Assembly: GCF_963678635.1 (NCBI RefSeq)
Contig: NC_087068.1
Location: forward strand, 15,319,872 to 15,379,871
Reading direction: 5' to 3'
DNA length: 60,000 nucleotides
Origin: Symsagittifera roscoffensis
Taxonomy: Eukaryota; Xenacoelomorpha; Acoela; Convolutidae
The position numbers and the translations under genes were made by a program. Below, in pieces: positions 36,101 through 45,520 of this stretch. The notes beneath the pieces are model-generated. The model was not told where the DNA came from and did no database searches. It saw only the letters and a program-made list of their open reading frames with translations. How positions within the stretch are numbered: the first letter of the stretch is position 1; the number at the start of each line of letters is the position of its first letter.

Positions 36101-39100
36101 AAATTTTCTTGATCAATATCTTTTATCACTCATTTTATCTATTTTATTATTCAATATTTCAGTATTTGAGGTTAATAAAGAAGATTGTCAATGACGGCGT
36201 TAGAATGAACATTCGATTCTTCCATTACGCATGTTTACAGTGAAAGTACAGAAATTTTCGAGACAAACAAAAAACTTTCAAGATCCAAAAAATTAATTTC
36301 CACCAGGGAACCAGCATTTTGTGACTATGTTTGGTAAATTTCTACTTAAGAGGCCGAAAAAAAAACTTTGGATCCTAAAATTAGAATCTTATTTATTTCT
36401 TCGAATTTTTAAGATTTGGAACACTAACAGGTACATTACCGTTGACTACATTGAGGAAGCATTCGCAAACGATTTATATAACTTGAGTATTTGATGATTT
36501 TTTACTGAAGCTCCGTAGTTGAGTTGGATTCAATTGTAGCATGTGCTGCAGAATAGATAATTTTTTTCGCGTTCAATTGTGATGCGTGTCACTTCTGCCT
36601 CATCTAATGGTAATAAGAAAATTGACGGACCAGGTGGTACTATGTTTGAACAGTATCTGAAACAGTCTGATGTTCGGGGATCTAAATCTATTAATAGATG
36701 CCCAAAGCTATCCTTTGTAGCCAGTTCACACGATTTTTCTGTTTTGCATAAACGTACCACGTTTTTTTGTAAGAGCTCATTCAATTGAAACAGCTGTTTA
36801 CAACTTTGAGCATATTCTTTTTTTTTGCTATTTCAACGAACCTCGAAATGAGAATTTTATGACGATCATGAATATTACTACTTTTTGATCTGACACCAGT
36901 TGAAAAAACTCAGAAAGTTAAATTTTCTTGATCAATATCTTTTATCACTCATTTTATCTATTTTATTATTCAATATTTCAGTATTTGAGGTTAATAAAGA
37001 AGATTGTCAATGACGGCCTTAGAATGAACATTCGATTCAATTCCATTACGCATGTTTACAGTGAAAGTACAGAAATTTTCGAGACAAATAAAAAACTTTC
37101 AAGATCCAAAAAATTATTTTCCACCAGGGAACCAGCATTTTGTGACTATGTTTGGTAAATTTCTACTTGAGAGGCCGAAAAAAAATTTGGATCCTAAAAT
37201 TAGAATCTTATTTATTTCTTCGAATTTTTAAGATTTGGAACACTAACAGGTACATTACCGTTGACTACATTGAGGAAGCATTCGCAAACGATTTATATAA
37301 CTTGAGTATTTGATGATTTTTTACTGAAGCTCCGTAGTTGAGTTGGATTCAATTGTACCATGTGCTGCAGAATAGATAATTTTTTTCGCGTTCAATTGTG
37401 ATGCGTGTCACTTCTGCCTCATCTAATGGTAATAAGAAAATTGACGGACCAGGTGGTACTATGTTTGAACAGTATCTGAGACAGTCTGATGTTCGGGGAT
37501 CTAAATCTATTAATAGATGCCCAAAGCTATCCTTTGTAGCCAGTTCACACGATTTTTCTGTTTTGCATAAACGTACCACGTTTTTTTGTAAGAGCTCATT
37601 CAATTGAAACAGCTGTTTACAACTTTGAGCATATTCTTTTTTTTGCTATTTCAACGAACCTCGAAATGAGAATTTTATGACGTTTATGAATATTACTACT
37701 TTTTGATCTGACACCAGTTGAAAAAACTGAGAAAGTTAAATTTTCTTGATCAATATCTTTTATCACTCATTTTATCTATTTTATTATTCAACATTTCAGT
37801 ATTTGAGGTTAATAAAGAAGATTGTTAATGACGGCGTTAGAATGAACATTCAATTCAATTCTATTAAGCATGTTTACAGTAAAAGTACAGAAATTTTCGA
37901 GACAAACAAATAACTTTCAAGATCCAAAAAATTAATTTCCACCAGGGAACCAGCATTTTGTGACTATGTTTGGTAAGTTTCTACTTGAGAGGCCAAAAAA
38001 AAAAATTGGATCCTAAAATTAGAAACTTTTTTATTTTTTCGAATTTTTAAGATTTGGAACACTAACAGGTACATTACCGTTGACTACATTGAGGAAGCAT
38101 TCGCAAACGATTTATATAACTTGAGTATTTGATGATTTTTTACTGAAACTCCGTAGTTGAGTTGGATTCAATTGTAGCATGTGCTGCAGAAAAGATAATT
38201 TTTTTCGCGTTCAATTGTGATGCGTGTCACTTCTGCCTCACCTAATAGTAATAAGAAAATTGACGGACCAGGTGGTACTATGTTTGAACAGTATCTGAGA
38301 CAGTCTGATGTTCGGGGATCTAAATCTATTAATAGATGCCCAAAGCTATCCTTTGTAGCCAGTTCACACGATTTTTTTGTTTTGCATAAACGCACCACGT
38401 TATTTGTAAGAGCTCATTCAATTGAAACAGCTGTTTACAACTTTGAATATATTCTTTTTTTTTTGCTATTTCAACGAACCTCGAAATGAGAATTTTATGA
38501 CGATTATGAATATTACTACTTTTTGATCTGACACCAGTTGAAAAAACTGAGAAAATTAAATTTTCTTGATCAATATCTTTTATCACTCATTTTATCTATT
38601 TTATTATTCAACATTTCAGTATTTGAGGTTAATAAAGAAGATTGTTAATGACGGCGTTAGAATGAACATGCATTTCAATTCCATTACGCAAGTTTACAGT
38701 GAAAGTACAGAAAATTTCGAGACAAACAAAAAACTTTCAAGATCCAAAAAATTAATTTCCACCAGGGAACCAGCATTTTGTGACTATGTTTGGTAAATTT
38801 CTACTTGAGAAACCAAAAAAAAAAATTTGGATCCTAAAATTAGAATCTTATTTATTTCTTCGAATTTTTAAGATTTGGAACACTAACAGGTACATTACCG
38901 TTGACTACATTGAGGAAGCATTCGCAAACGATTTATATAACTTGAGTATTTGATGATTTTTTACTGAAGCTCCGTAGTTGAGTTGGATTCAATTGTAGCA
39001 TGTGCTGCAGAAAAGATAATTTTTTTCGCGTTCAATTGTGATGCGTGTCACTTCTGCCTCACCTAATGGTAATAAGAAAATTGACGGACCAGTTGGTACT

Positions 39101-40481
39101 ATGTTTGAACAGTATCTGAGACAGTCTGATGTTCGGGGATCTAAATCTATTAATAGATGCCCAAAGCTATCCTTTGTAGCCAGTTCACACGATTTTTTTG
39201 TTTTGCATAAACGCACCACGTTATTTGTAAGAGCTCATTCAATTGAAACAGCTGTTTACAACTTTGAGCATATTCTTTTTTTTTGCTATTTCAACGAACC
39301 TCGAAATGAGAATTTTATGACGATTATGAATATTACTACTTTTTGATCTGACACCAGTTGAAAAAACTGAGAAAATTAAATTTTCTTGATCAATATCTTT
39401 TTATCACTCATTTTATCTATTTTATTATTCAACATTTCAGTATTTGAGGTTAATAAAGAAGATTGTTAATGACGGCGTTAGAATGAACATGCATTTCAAT
39501 TCCATTACGCAAGTTTACAGTGAAAGTAGAGAATTTTTCGAGACAAACAAAAAACTTTCAAGATCTAAAAAATTAATTTCCACCAGGGAACCAGCATTTT
39601 GTGACTATGTTTGGTAAATTTTTACTTGAGAGGCCGAAAAAAATAATTTTGATCCTAAAATTAGAATCTTATTTATTTCTTCGAGTTTTTAAGATTTGGA
39701 ACACTAACAGGTACATTACCGTTGACTGCATTGAGGAAGCATTCGCAAACGATTTATATAACTTGAGTATTTGATGATTTTTTACTGAAGCTCCGTAGTT
39801 GAGTTGGATTCAATTGTACCATGTGCTGCAGAATAGATAATTTTTTTCGCGTTCAATTGTGATGCGCGTCACTTCTGCCTCATCTAATGGTAATAACAAA
39901 ATTGACGGACCAGGTGGTACTATGTTTGAAGAGTATCTGAGACAGTCTGATGTTCGGGGATCTAAATCTATTAATAGATGCCCAAAGCTATCTTTTGTAG
40001 CCAGTTCACACGATTTTTTTGTTTTGCATAAACGCACCACGTTATTTGTAAGAGCTCATTCAATTGAAACAGCTGTTTACAACTTTGAGCATATTCTTTT
40101 TTTTGTTATTTCAACGAACCTCGAAATGAGAATTTTATGACGATTATGAATATTACTACTTTTTGATCTGACACCAGTTGAAAAAACTGAGAAAGTTAAA
40201 TTTTCTTGATCAATATCTTTTATCACTCATTTTATCTATTTTATCATTCAACATTTCAGTATTTGAGGTTAATAAAGAAGATTGTTAATGACGGCGTTAG
40301 AATGAACATGCATTTCAATTCCATTACGCAAGTTTACAGTGAAAGTAGAGAAATTTTCGAGACAAACAAAAAACTTTCAAGATCCAAAAAATTAATTTCC
40401 ACCCGGGAACCAGCATTTTGTGACTATGTTTTGTAAATTTCTACTTGAGAGGCCGAAAAAAAAATTTGGATCCTAAAATTA
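33111..40481. repeat. Nine-unit tandem array (816-821 bp) derived from the Polinton right end
   Basis: The phrase GAATCTTATTTATTTCTTCG begins units at 33111, 33930, 34749, 35565, 36384, 37203, 38022, 38843 and 39664. The ninth unit ends at 40481 and runs on into the terminal repeat to 40643. Units are nearly identical. About 205 bp of each unit is the inner half of the Polinton terminal inverted repeat (compare 23400-23612); the rest is unique subterminal DNA. Minus-strand frames of 76-84 codons (CKTEKSCELATKDSFGHL.. to ..LFCSTCYN) are open in seven units but closed by a shared one-base deletion in units 2 and 3. Confidence 0.97.
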
Positions 40482-40643
40482 GGATCCCTGCCTTTTTCGG
40501 TGATAGTGGGCAAAGCGCTGTGAATAATGCAAAATACTTATCCTTGGATCCGAGGAGCCAAAAGTAAGGATCTTAGGCGCCCACGAGAAGCCTGCCCCCT
40601 CAAAAAGCCCCCCTCCTAAGGATCCCTGGCGGACCCCTATACT
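40258..40643 (-). repeat. Right terminal inverted repeat of the Polinton
   Basis: Inverse of 23229-23612. The inner part (40258-40481) is also the last part of the ninth satellite unit. The outer part (40482-40643) is single-copy here and ends CCCCTATACT. The junction word GGATCCTAAAATTAGGATCC (40468-40487) is a near-perfect palindrome, and satellite units break within it. Confidence 0.85.
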
Positions 40644-40728
40644 AATTACATGCATGTATAATTTAAGTTCTCAGCGAAACCAGACAAAGAAATTGGGCGA
40701 TTGATGGGTGTAATAATGCAATAAGTAC

Positions 40729-41066
40729 CTGTGGCTTTGGCTCTGGAACATAACAATGGCGTTGGTCTTGCTCTTGTCGAGGTTGTTGAAGCCAGCCGCC
40801 GTGATCTGCTCATAAGACGTCAGAATGTTTTCTAAAAGCACAAAGAACAGACATCAAAAGCTTTAAAGCAGCTTCCATATTAAATGAGCGTTTTCTGTTG
40901 GGGGTTTAGGGAGAGAGAGAGAGAGAGGGAGAAGAGAGTGAGAGAGGAGAGAGAGAGAGAGAGAGACAGATGGATTGACTCAGCGGCTGACCTGGTATCT
41001 GATGCTGAAGTCAGCCACTGTAGTGTGCAGTTCAGCTATCTGCTTCTTGTGGCCCTCCAACTCCTC
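40729..41066 (-). CDS. Two exon candidates of a host gene (coiled-coil-like segment)
   Basis: Not recognised. On the minus strand, 41066-40992 (75 bp, preceded by TGTGTTCAG and followed by GTCAGC) encodes EELEGHKKQIAELHTTVADF and SIRYQ, a heptad-like amphipathic helix. 40831-40729 (preceded by TGCTTTTAG, followed by GTACTTAT) encodes NILTSYEQITAAGFNNLDKS and KTNAIVMFQSQSHR. Codon-like composition is sharply GC-richer than the surroundings. The intron between contains a long CT tract (GA on the plus strand, 40909-40970). The phases do not fit directly: exon 1 ends in phase 0 while exon 2 is open only with two leading bases. An unseen exon or an alternative acceptor at ATGAG|CAG (about 40807) is therefore needed. 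Confidence 0.5.
40909..40970. repeat. GA microsatellite
   Basis: An imperfect (GA)n run of about 60 bp. On the minus strand it forms a CT-rich tract within the putative intron. A short CA-rich run follows at 41070-41100. Confidence 0.9.
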
Positions 41067-41099
41067 CTGAACACACACCCACACCACAAATACACACAC

Positions 41100-41690
41100 A
41101 ATCTCAGAGGCGAACACATACGAAAAGACAATTAGTACATGGTCACAGTAGTATATAGTATGTGCTTCAGGTGTTTCGGCTAAAGAACCCAAAAAAGTAT
41201 ATAGAAGACGCATCTCGCTTTTTGCTCTGATTGAAAAAAAACACAAAGACTTTTCATCAAAATTTGATTTGGTTTAAAATTAGAAGTTAGGATCAATTCT
41301 TGTTTTAAATGTTGAGATCAGTTATTATTTTAAATGTCACACAGAGGCGAAGCAAAAATATGACCAATAACGCTACTGGGAAAAACTGAATGAATAAAAT
41401 TTTGAGTCTACTAAATTTCTCAAGTGACGCACGCCAATTATGACACATTAGCAGTACCAGTCATTTTGAAAAAAAGACTAATATGCTTCAATTTAGAGAG
41501 CAGTCTATGGAGCAGTAATGACATGAAAAAAGTAAAATGTAAGAAAAAAATGAAGTTTTTTTAATTTGAGATTTTTTGTGAAAATCACCCCCCCCCACAC
41601 GGCATATTAAGTACAAAATGATAAAACTCGCAACTATTAACAAATCAATTGTGGTAACTAAGCTTCCTTCAACCCCTTACCCAGGGGATT
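41100..41690. other. Probable intron/intergenic, nothing recognised
   Basis: AT-rich with a CCCCCCCC run at about 41588. No gene-like composition. Confidence 0.4.
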
Positions 41691-42445
41691 TTCTGTGCAA
41701 GATCTGAAATTCTTAATTTCTTATATAAGTTGATTCTTTGATCTGAAATTCTTTATTTTAGATCTTAATAAAGATTTACAAATTTCAGATATGAAATTTG
41801 GATATGGATTGAAAAATTTTGGATCTGAAAAAACCTCGGGAAACAAAATTTCAGATCTGAAATCAGATCTGAGATATCGTTTTTTAAATTATAATTTCGA
41901 GCAAAAAATGATGTTTTCATTCTTTGATGATTCTGCAATACACAATTATGTTAAGATCAACTAGCGGTCAAAAAAAATTCCCAATATTTTTGCAAACAGT
42001 TTTTTTTAATAAGTTTCTTGCTCAACTGTGTTAAAAAGTTTTCAAACACTGTTAGATGACCTGTAAAAGTTTTGATTTTGATGCGCTACTTGCGTTTCCA
42101 CTGTATATTGCATGCTTAGGGAAACATCCTGCGGAAGTCTCCTACTTGAGATTTTGCTGAGTAACTGTTAATAGCTAGCAGAAGCTAAAAAAAATTAAAA
42201 AAACAAAAATTGTGTCCAATTGATTTTCAGATCTGAAATAACCAAGAAAAAGTAAATTTCAGATCTAAAATTAGATCTGAAATAGATTTTTCATATTTGA
42301 AGTAACCAAGAAAAGCAAAAATTCAGATCTGAAATTAGATTTGAAATAACCAATCCTTAAAGTATCCAAGCGTAATTTAAACTTTTCACAACCTATTTCA
42401 GATCTCAAATTTAGATCTGAAAAAGATTATTTCAGATCTGTTCTA
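41690..42445. repeat. Cluster of palindromic TTTCAGATCTGAAA motifs
   Basis: AGATCTGAAAT or its inverse occurs at least a dozen times in this stretch (for example 41698, 41737, 41850-41878, 42230, 42257-42280, 42323-42345, 42395-42440), often as back-to-back palindromes such as TTTCAGATCTGAAAT. Spacing is irregular, so this is not a simple tandem repeat. No coding frame. Confidence 0.75.
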
Positions 42446-42514
42446 GAAAATTTACTGGGTACGGGACCAATTTGGACGATTTCTTGACTGATAGAAATCG
42501 CTAATGGTGCAAAA

Positions 42515-42720
42515 TATTGCGAGTTGATTGTCCTAAATTGGCCAAAATGACAATTTGTTAAAACCCATAATCTTACAAAAAATGATTACAGGTGAAATAT
42601 CTTTCCAAATTTAACCTCAAGACAACAATAAGTTTTGAATGATATTCATACAATCACGTCTAAAATGGCTAGTTGTCTAAAAGTCGAAATTTGTCTAAAA
42701 AAACCACCCCGAGCACAAAT
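42515..42720. repeat. Second copy of the dispersed repeat at 17750-17965
   Basis: Shared ordered words include AAATTGGCCAAAA, GTGAAATATCTTTCCAA, GACAACAATA and AAAAGTCGAAATTTGTCT, in the same orientation as 17750. No ends are recognised. Confidence 0.6.
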
Positions 42721-43445
42721 ATTCCGTTACATTCGTTACGAAAGTCGAAGCAATAATAGTCTGTTAATAACCTTAGCAGTGGCTGCACTTAATAGCTGGT
42801 TATTGGTCAAAACGAATACTTTCAAAATGAACACATTTTATTGCAAATTTATTTGCGTCGCAACAATATTTGCGACATAGGTTGGAAAAAGAGATAGTTC
42901 GTACTATAATATAAGCATTGCTTGTGTAAATATCAATTTTTGAATTGAAGCGACACAGATCAGTGAATTTTTTTTCTGATATGCTGCCCAAAACTGATCT
43001 CTTTGATGATCTAACAAAGATGCTCAAAACTAATCGTTTGAAATAAGTTCCAGCGAACTGAAAGTTCATACTAAAATTTGGTAACTTTGGGCCAAGAACG
43101 GAAAAGACCCATTGTCCTAATTAAGGAAGCTTGACCGAAGATATAGCGTGTTTTTACGTCTGTCAACCACTTGTGTGTCATTTTGGTTACCTTGATCAGC
43201 AAAAAAAACTCCTATTTCACTGTTACGCTAAAAGATTGTTCGGCTGAAAGATCAGTCCCCCAAACTCAAAACTGCTTTCAATATAAAAAACTATTAATCG
43301 ACGCTAGAGGGAAGTCAGAACAATGAGGTCTTCGTCCTGATAAGAGAAGTCTTGGTGTAGTTTTCGCTAAGCAATAACCAAATTAATTTTCCATTTGCCT
43401 AGATCTCCTGTGATAACTTATTGATAGCTTATTTGATTTTCAAGT
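42721..43445. other. No gene recognised
   Basis: AT-rich. Short frames at 42635-42880 (+) and 42800-43069 (-) lack motifs. Confidence 0.4.
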
Positions 43446-43791
43446 TTACAGCTTGAACAGCTTACTGGAGACAACAAAATCTGTAGAATTTTTTGTACGA
43501 AAGCTTCTTCCGAATATTTGACCGTTGACGCAAGTTCTACACTTACATTCGTAAGTCTCAAAAAACTCCGGCCCATATTTCACCAAGATTTTATCATTTG
43601 ATTTTATAGCCCGTAGTGTTTGTAGACCAACCAGCGTTGTGCCCAAAGACAAAAAATCGTATTCGCCATTGAGAGTGCAATCCGATTTACAAAACGTACC
43701 TGACAGAGCATAAGATAGTTCGATTTTTCTTCCGAAAACTTTCGAATAACGGAAAGATCGATTATATGCTCGCTGATGGGCCGCAGAAAAC
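43446..43791 (-). CDS. SET-domain protein, C-terminal fragment at a gap
   Basis: The minus strand reads from the gap edge to a stop at 43446, about 114 residues. The last third carries TLVGLQTLRAIKSNDKILVK followed by YGPEFF and then ECKCRTC. This matches the end of SET domains (an I-x-x-(G/N)-(D/E)-E-I-L-V-x-YG strand with a following aromatic) plus a Cys-rich post-SET-like CxCxxC. Such proteins transfer methyl groups from S-adenosylmethionine to lysines. The upstream catalytic region, including any NHxC motif, falls in the sequencing gap or earlier. Whether it is a host gene or element cargo is open. Confidence 0.55.
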
Positions 43792-43991
43792 NNNNNNNNN
43801 NNNNNNNNNNNNNNNNNNNNNNNNNNNNNNNNNNNNNNNNNNNNNNNNNNNNNNNNNNNNNNNNNNNNNNNNNNNNNNNNNNNNNNNNNNNNNNNNNNNN
43901 NNNNNNNNNNNNNNNNNNNNNNNNNNNNNNNNNNNNNNNNNNNNNNNNNNNNNNNNNNNNNNNNNNNNNNNNNNNNNNNNNNNNNNNNNNN
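43792..43991. other. Assembly gap, 200 N
   Basis: Exactly 200 undetermined bases, which looks like a scaffolding placeholder. Open frames crossing it are meaningless. The base after the gap is the first base of a segment that recurs at 45521. Confidence 0.99.
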
Positions 43992-45016
43992 CAATTTTTT
44001 CGATACTCAATTCGAATTTTGAAATTTCGGTCAGTTTTTTTTCGATTTGTTCTATTTCTTCCAGTGAAAAAATAAATTACAAAAATATAATTTTTTATCG
44101 TTTTCTTTTTGGTTTATTGTAGTATAACCAACCGGAAGTCTATTAATTTTGGATAAACGATCAAAACAAATTCTGACAAATCTAGATTTTGCATTTGTAT
44201 TAAACTGAAAAAAGTGATCGAATTGATTTCCTTATCTTCAGTTTTTGTTTTAAAGGCTCTTCCCTTTTTTTGTTTTTTACTGACCGACCACTCAACCTGA
44301 GCTAACTCTTCTAAATAAATTTTTTTTTCAAAAATCTGGCAGTACTCTTTTTTCTGAAATCTCCTCTCCATCTGCAAAATTATTGAATTTTCTTGTGTTT
44401 TTAAACAAGTTAAAACTAATGCAATCTCCATTAACCTCAACTGTCCACCACTCTTTAAGCTTTTTGTAGTAGTTCAAATTTAAAATCTGATAAATGTACG
44501 TTTTAGACATTAAAAACGCTTTTGATGGAAACATTTTTTACTGAAATAAACAACGAAAATTGAATTGTTGCATACTTTTTGAATTTTTTGTCGTAACAGT
44601 CACCATAAAAAATTTTTGCCTAATTTAGAGTCCGGTTAGTTTTTGGAAACTTCATGCAGCCAATCAAAACTTTAAAATTAGGCAAACAAAAATTTTAAAA
44701 AAACTAATGAAATTCTGAAGTTTGGAAAACAATGATTATGTTTTCAACAACTTTTTAGTTTGTAATTTTGTTCAATTAGGGCACAATTTACTTAAGTTTA
44801 GAGAAAATCAGTAATTAAATAAGTTTTTCTGTAATTTCTTAAACATTTACTGGAAAATCAAACGACGATTGGATGGTGTTTTAAGTCAATTTTGATTAGG
44901 TTGTATGTTTTGTCTACCATTTCCTCAAATATCCTAGCCCTAAAAATGCACTAAAAACGGGAAAAAAGTTTGAACCAATGGTATTTGAGTTACCAAACAT
45001 ACAAAACATTTGAACT
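43992..45016. repeat. Copy 1 of a roughly 1-kb near-identical duplicated segment
   Basis: It matches 45521-46541 from CAATTTTTTCGATACTCAAT to TTACCAAACATACAAAACATT in direct orientation at an offset of 1529 bp, with few substitutions and small poly-T or poly-A length changes. Copy 1 begins exactly at the gap, so its true left edge is hidden. Confidence 0.93.
44114..44534 (-). pseudogene. Unknown protein, copy 1 of a duplicated gene
   Basis: Not recognised. From 44534 the minus strand reads MFPSKAFLMSKTYIYQILNL, KKLKEWWTVEVNGDCISFNL, GEEISEKRVLPDF. After a 9-T tract it continues in another frame as EKKIYLEELAQVEWSVSKKQ and NLDLSEFVLIVYPKL to a stop at 44114. The WW and beta-like VEVNGDCISF pattern suggests a small folded domain. 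It needs a frameshift at the homopolymer, so it is either decayed or has a sequencing slip. Confidence 0.4.
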
Positions 45017-45189
45017 CGAATTTTGCTGTCTGTATTGTTAAAAAATTGACAGATCAAGAATTGTGATGAAAGAACTGCATAATGTTACTATTTTTTTTTC
45101 AAATTCGTCAAATTGTATTTCAGACTCACTAAAAATAAAAGTTCAGGTAATTTCTAGATTTTAAAAAGAAAAATAATAGTCCTAATTTC

Positions 45190-45345
45190 TCTTGAAGTGA
45201 TACCAACCAATCAGAATCCAGCATTTTCTATAAAGAAATTTTTATCTATTTTTATATCAACCAATCAGAATCGAGCATTATTTTTTAGGAAATTTTGATT
45301 TTTTTTGACATCATCCAATCAGAATCGAGCATTCCTTCACATGCA
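45190..45345. repeat. CCAATCAGAATCGAGCATT tandem motifs
   Basis: Three copies (about 45208, 45262 and 45308), plus a weaker fourth at about 45364, spaced roughly 50-55 bp apart and separated by T-rich spacers. The first 8 bases, CCAATCAG, equal the classic CCAAT-box (NF-Y) core. The same word lies in the arms of the foldback at 20162-20361. Confidence 0.7.
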
Positions 45346-45520
45346 AAATATCATAATCATAAGCAATCAGAATGATGTATTCACAGTGTTCAAAATCTTT
45401 TTCAGATCAGAACAAAGCTGTGTTTATGAATCTTCCTAATCAATCATTTTCATTAAAAATTTATTTAACATAACTAATTTATACATTTGACACAAATTGA
45501 GATTTTTTGTCTGGCTTATA

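Larger units (their letters stand above)
22393..40643. mobile_element. Decayed Polinton/Maverick, about 17-18 kb
   Basis: AGTATAGGGGTCTGCCAGGG at 22393 (and a diverged second copy at 23229) faces its inverse ending CCCCTATACT at 40643, with similarity extending inward for nearly 390 bp. The AG-initiated ends, long terminal inverted repeats, size and content (protein-primed-type DNA polymerase B plus a capsid-like protein, all on the minus strand) match Polintons, the self-synthesising DNA transposons related to virophages and adintoviruses. I could not find a retroviral-type integrase, adenain-like protease or packaging ATPase. The 6 bases outside the two ends (ATGAAT and AATTAC) do not match, so the target-site duplication is lost or the ends were rearranged. 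All genes seen are broken. Confidence 0.8.

Noticed and set aside
33306-40436. Repeated plus-strand frames (MMRVTSASSNGNKKIDGPGG and MINIFYHSFYLFYYS types)
   Set aside because: They are the reverse of the minus-strand frame or cover the poly-T and terminal-repeat part of the satellite unit. No independent support.
22387-40649. Six-base target-site duplication for the Polinton
   Set aside because: ATGAAT (left) and AATTAC (right) do not match, and the second left end at 23229 gives no match either.
40884-41246. Plus-strand 83-codon frame and the full 88-codon minus frame
   Set aside because: The plus frame translates the GA microsatellite. The minus frame reads through an intron-like stretch into the real 75-bp exon candidate.
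43762-44122. Frames of 80-180 codons containing X
   Set aside because: They cross the 200-N gap. Only the part of 43446-43791 outside the gap is usable.
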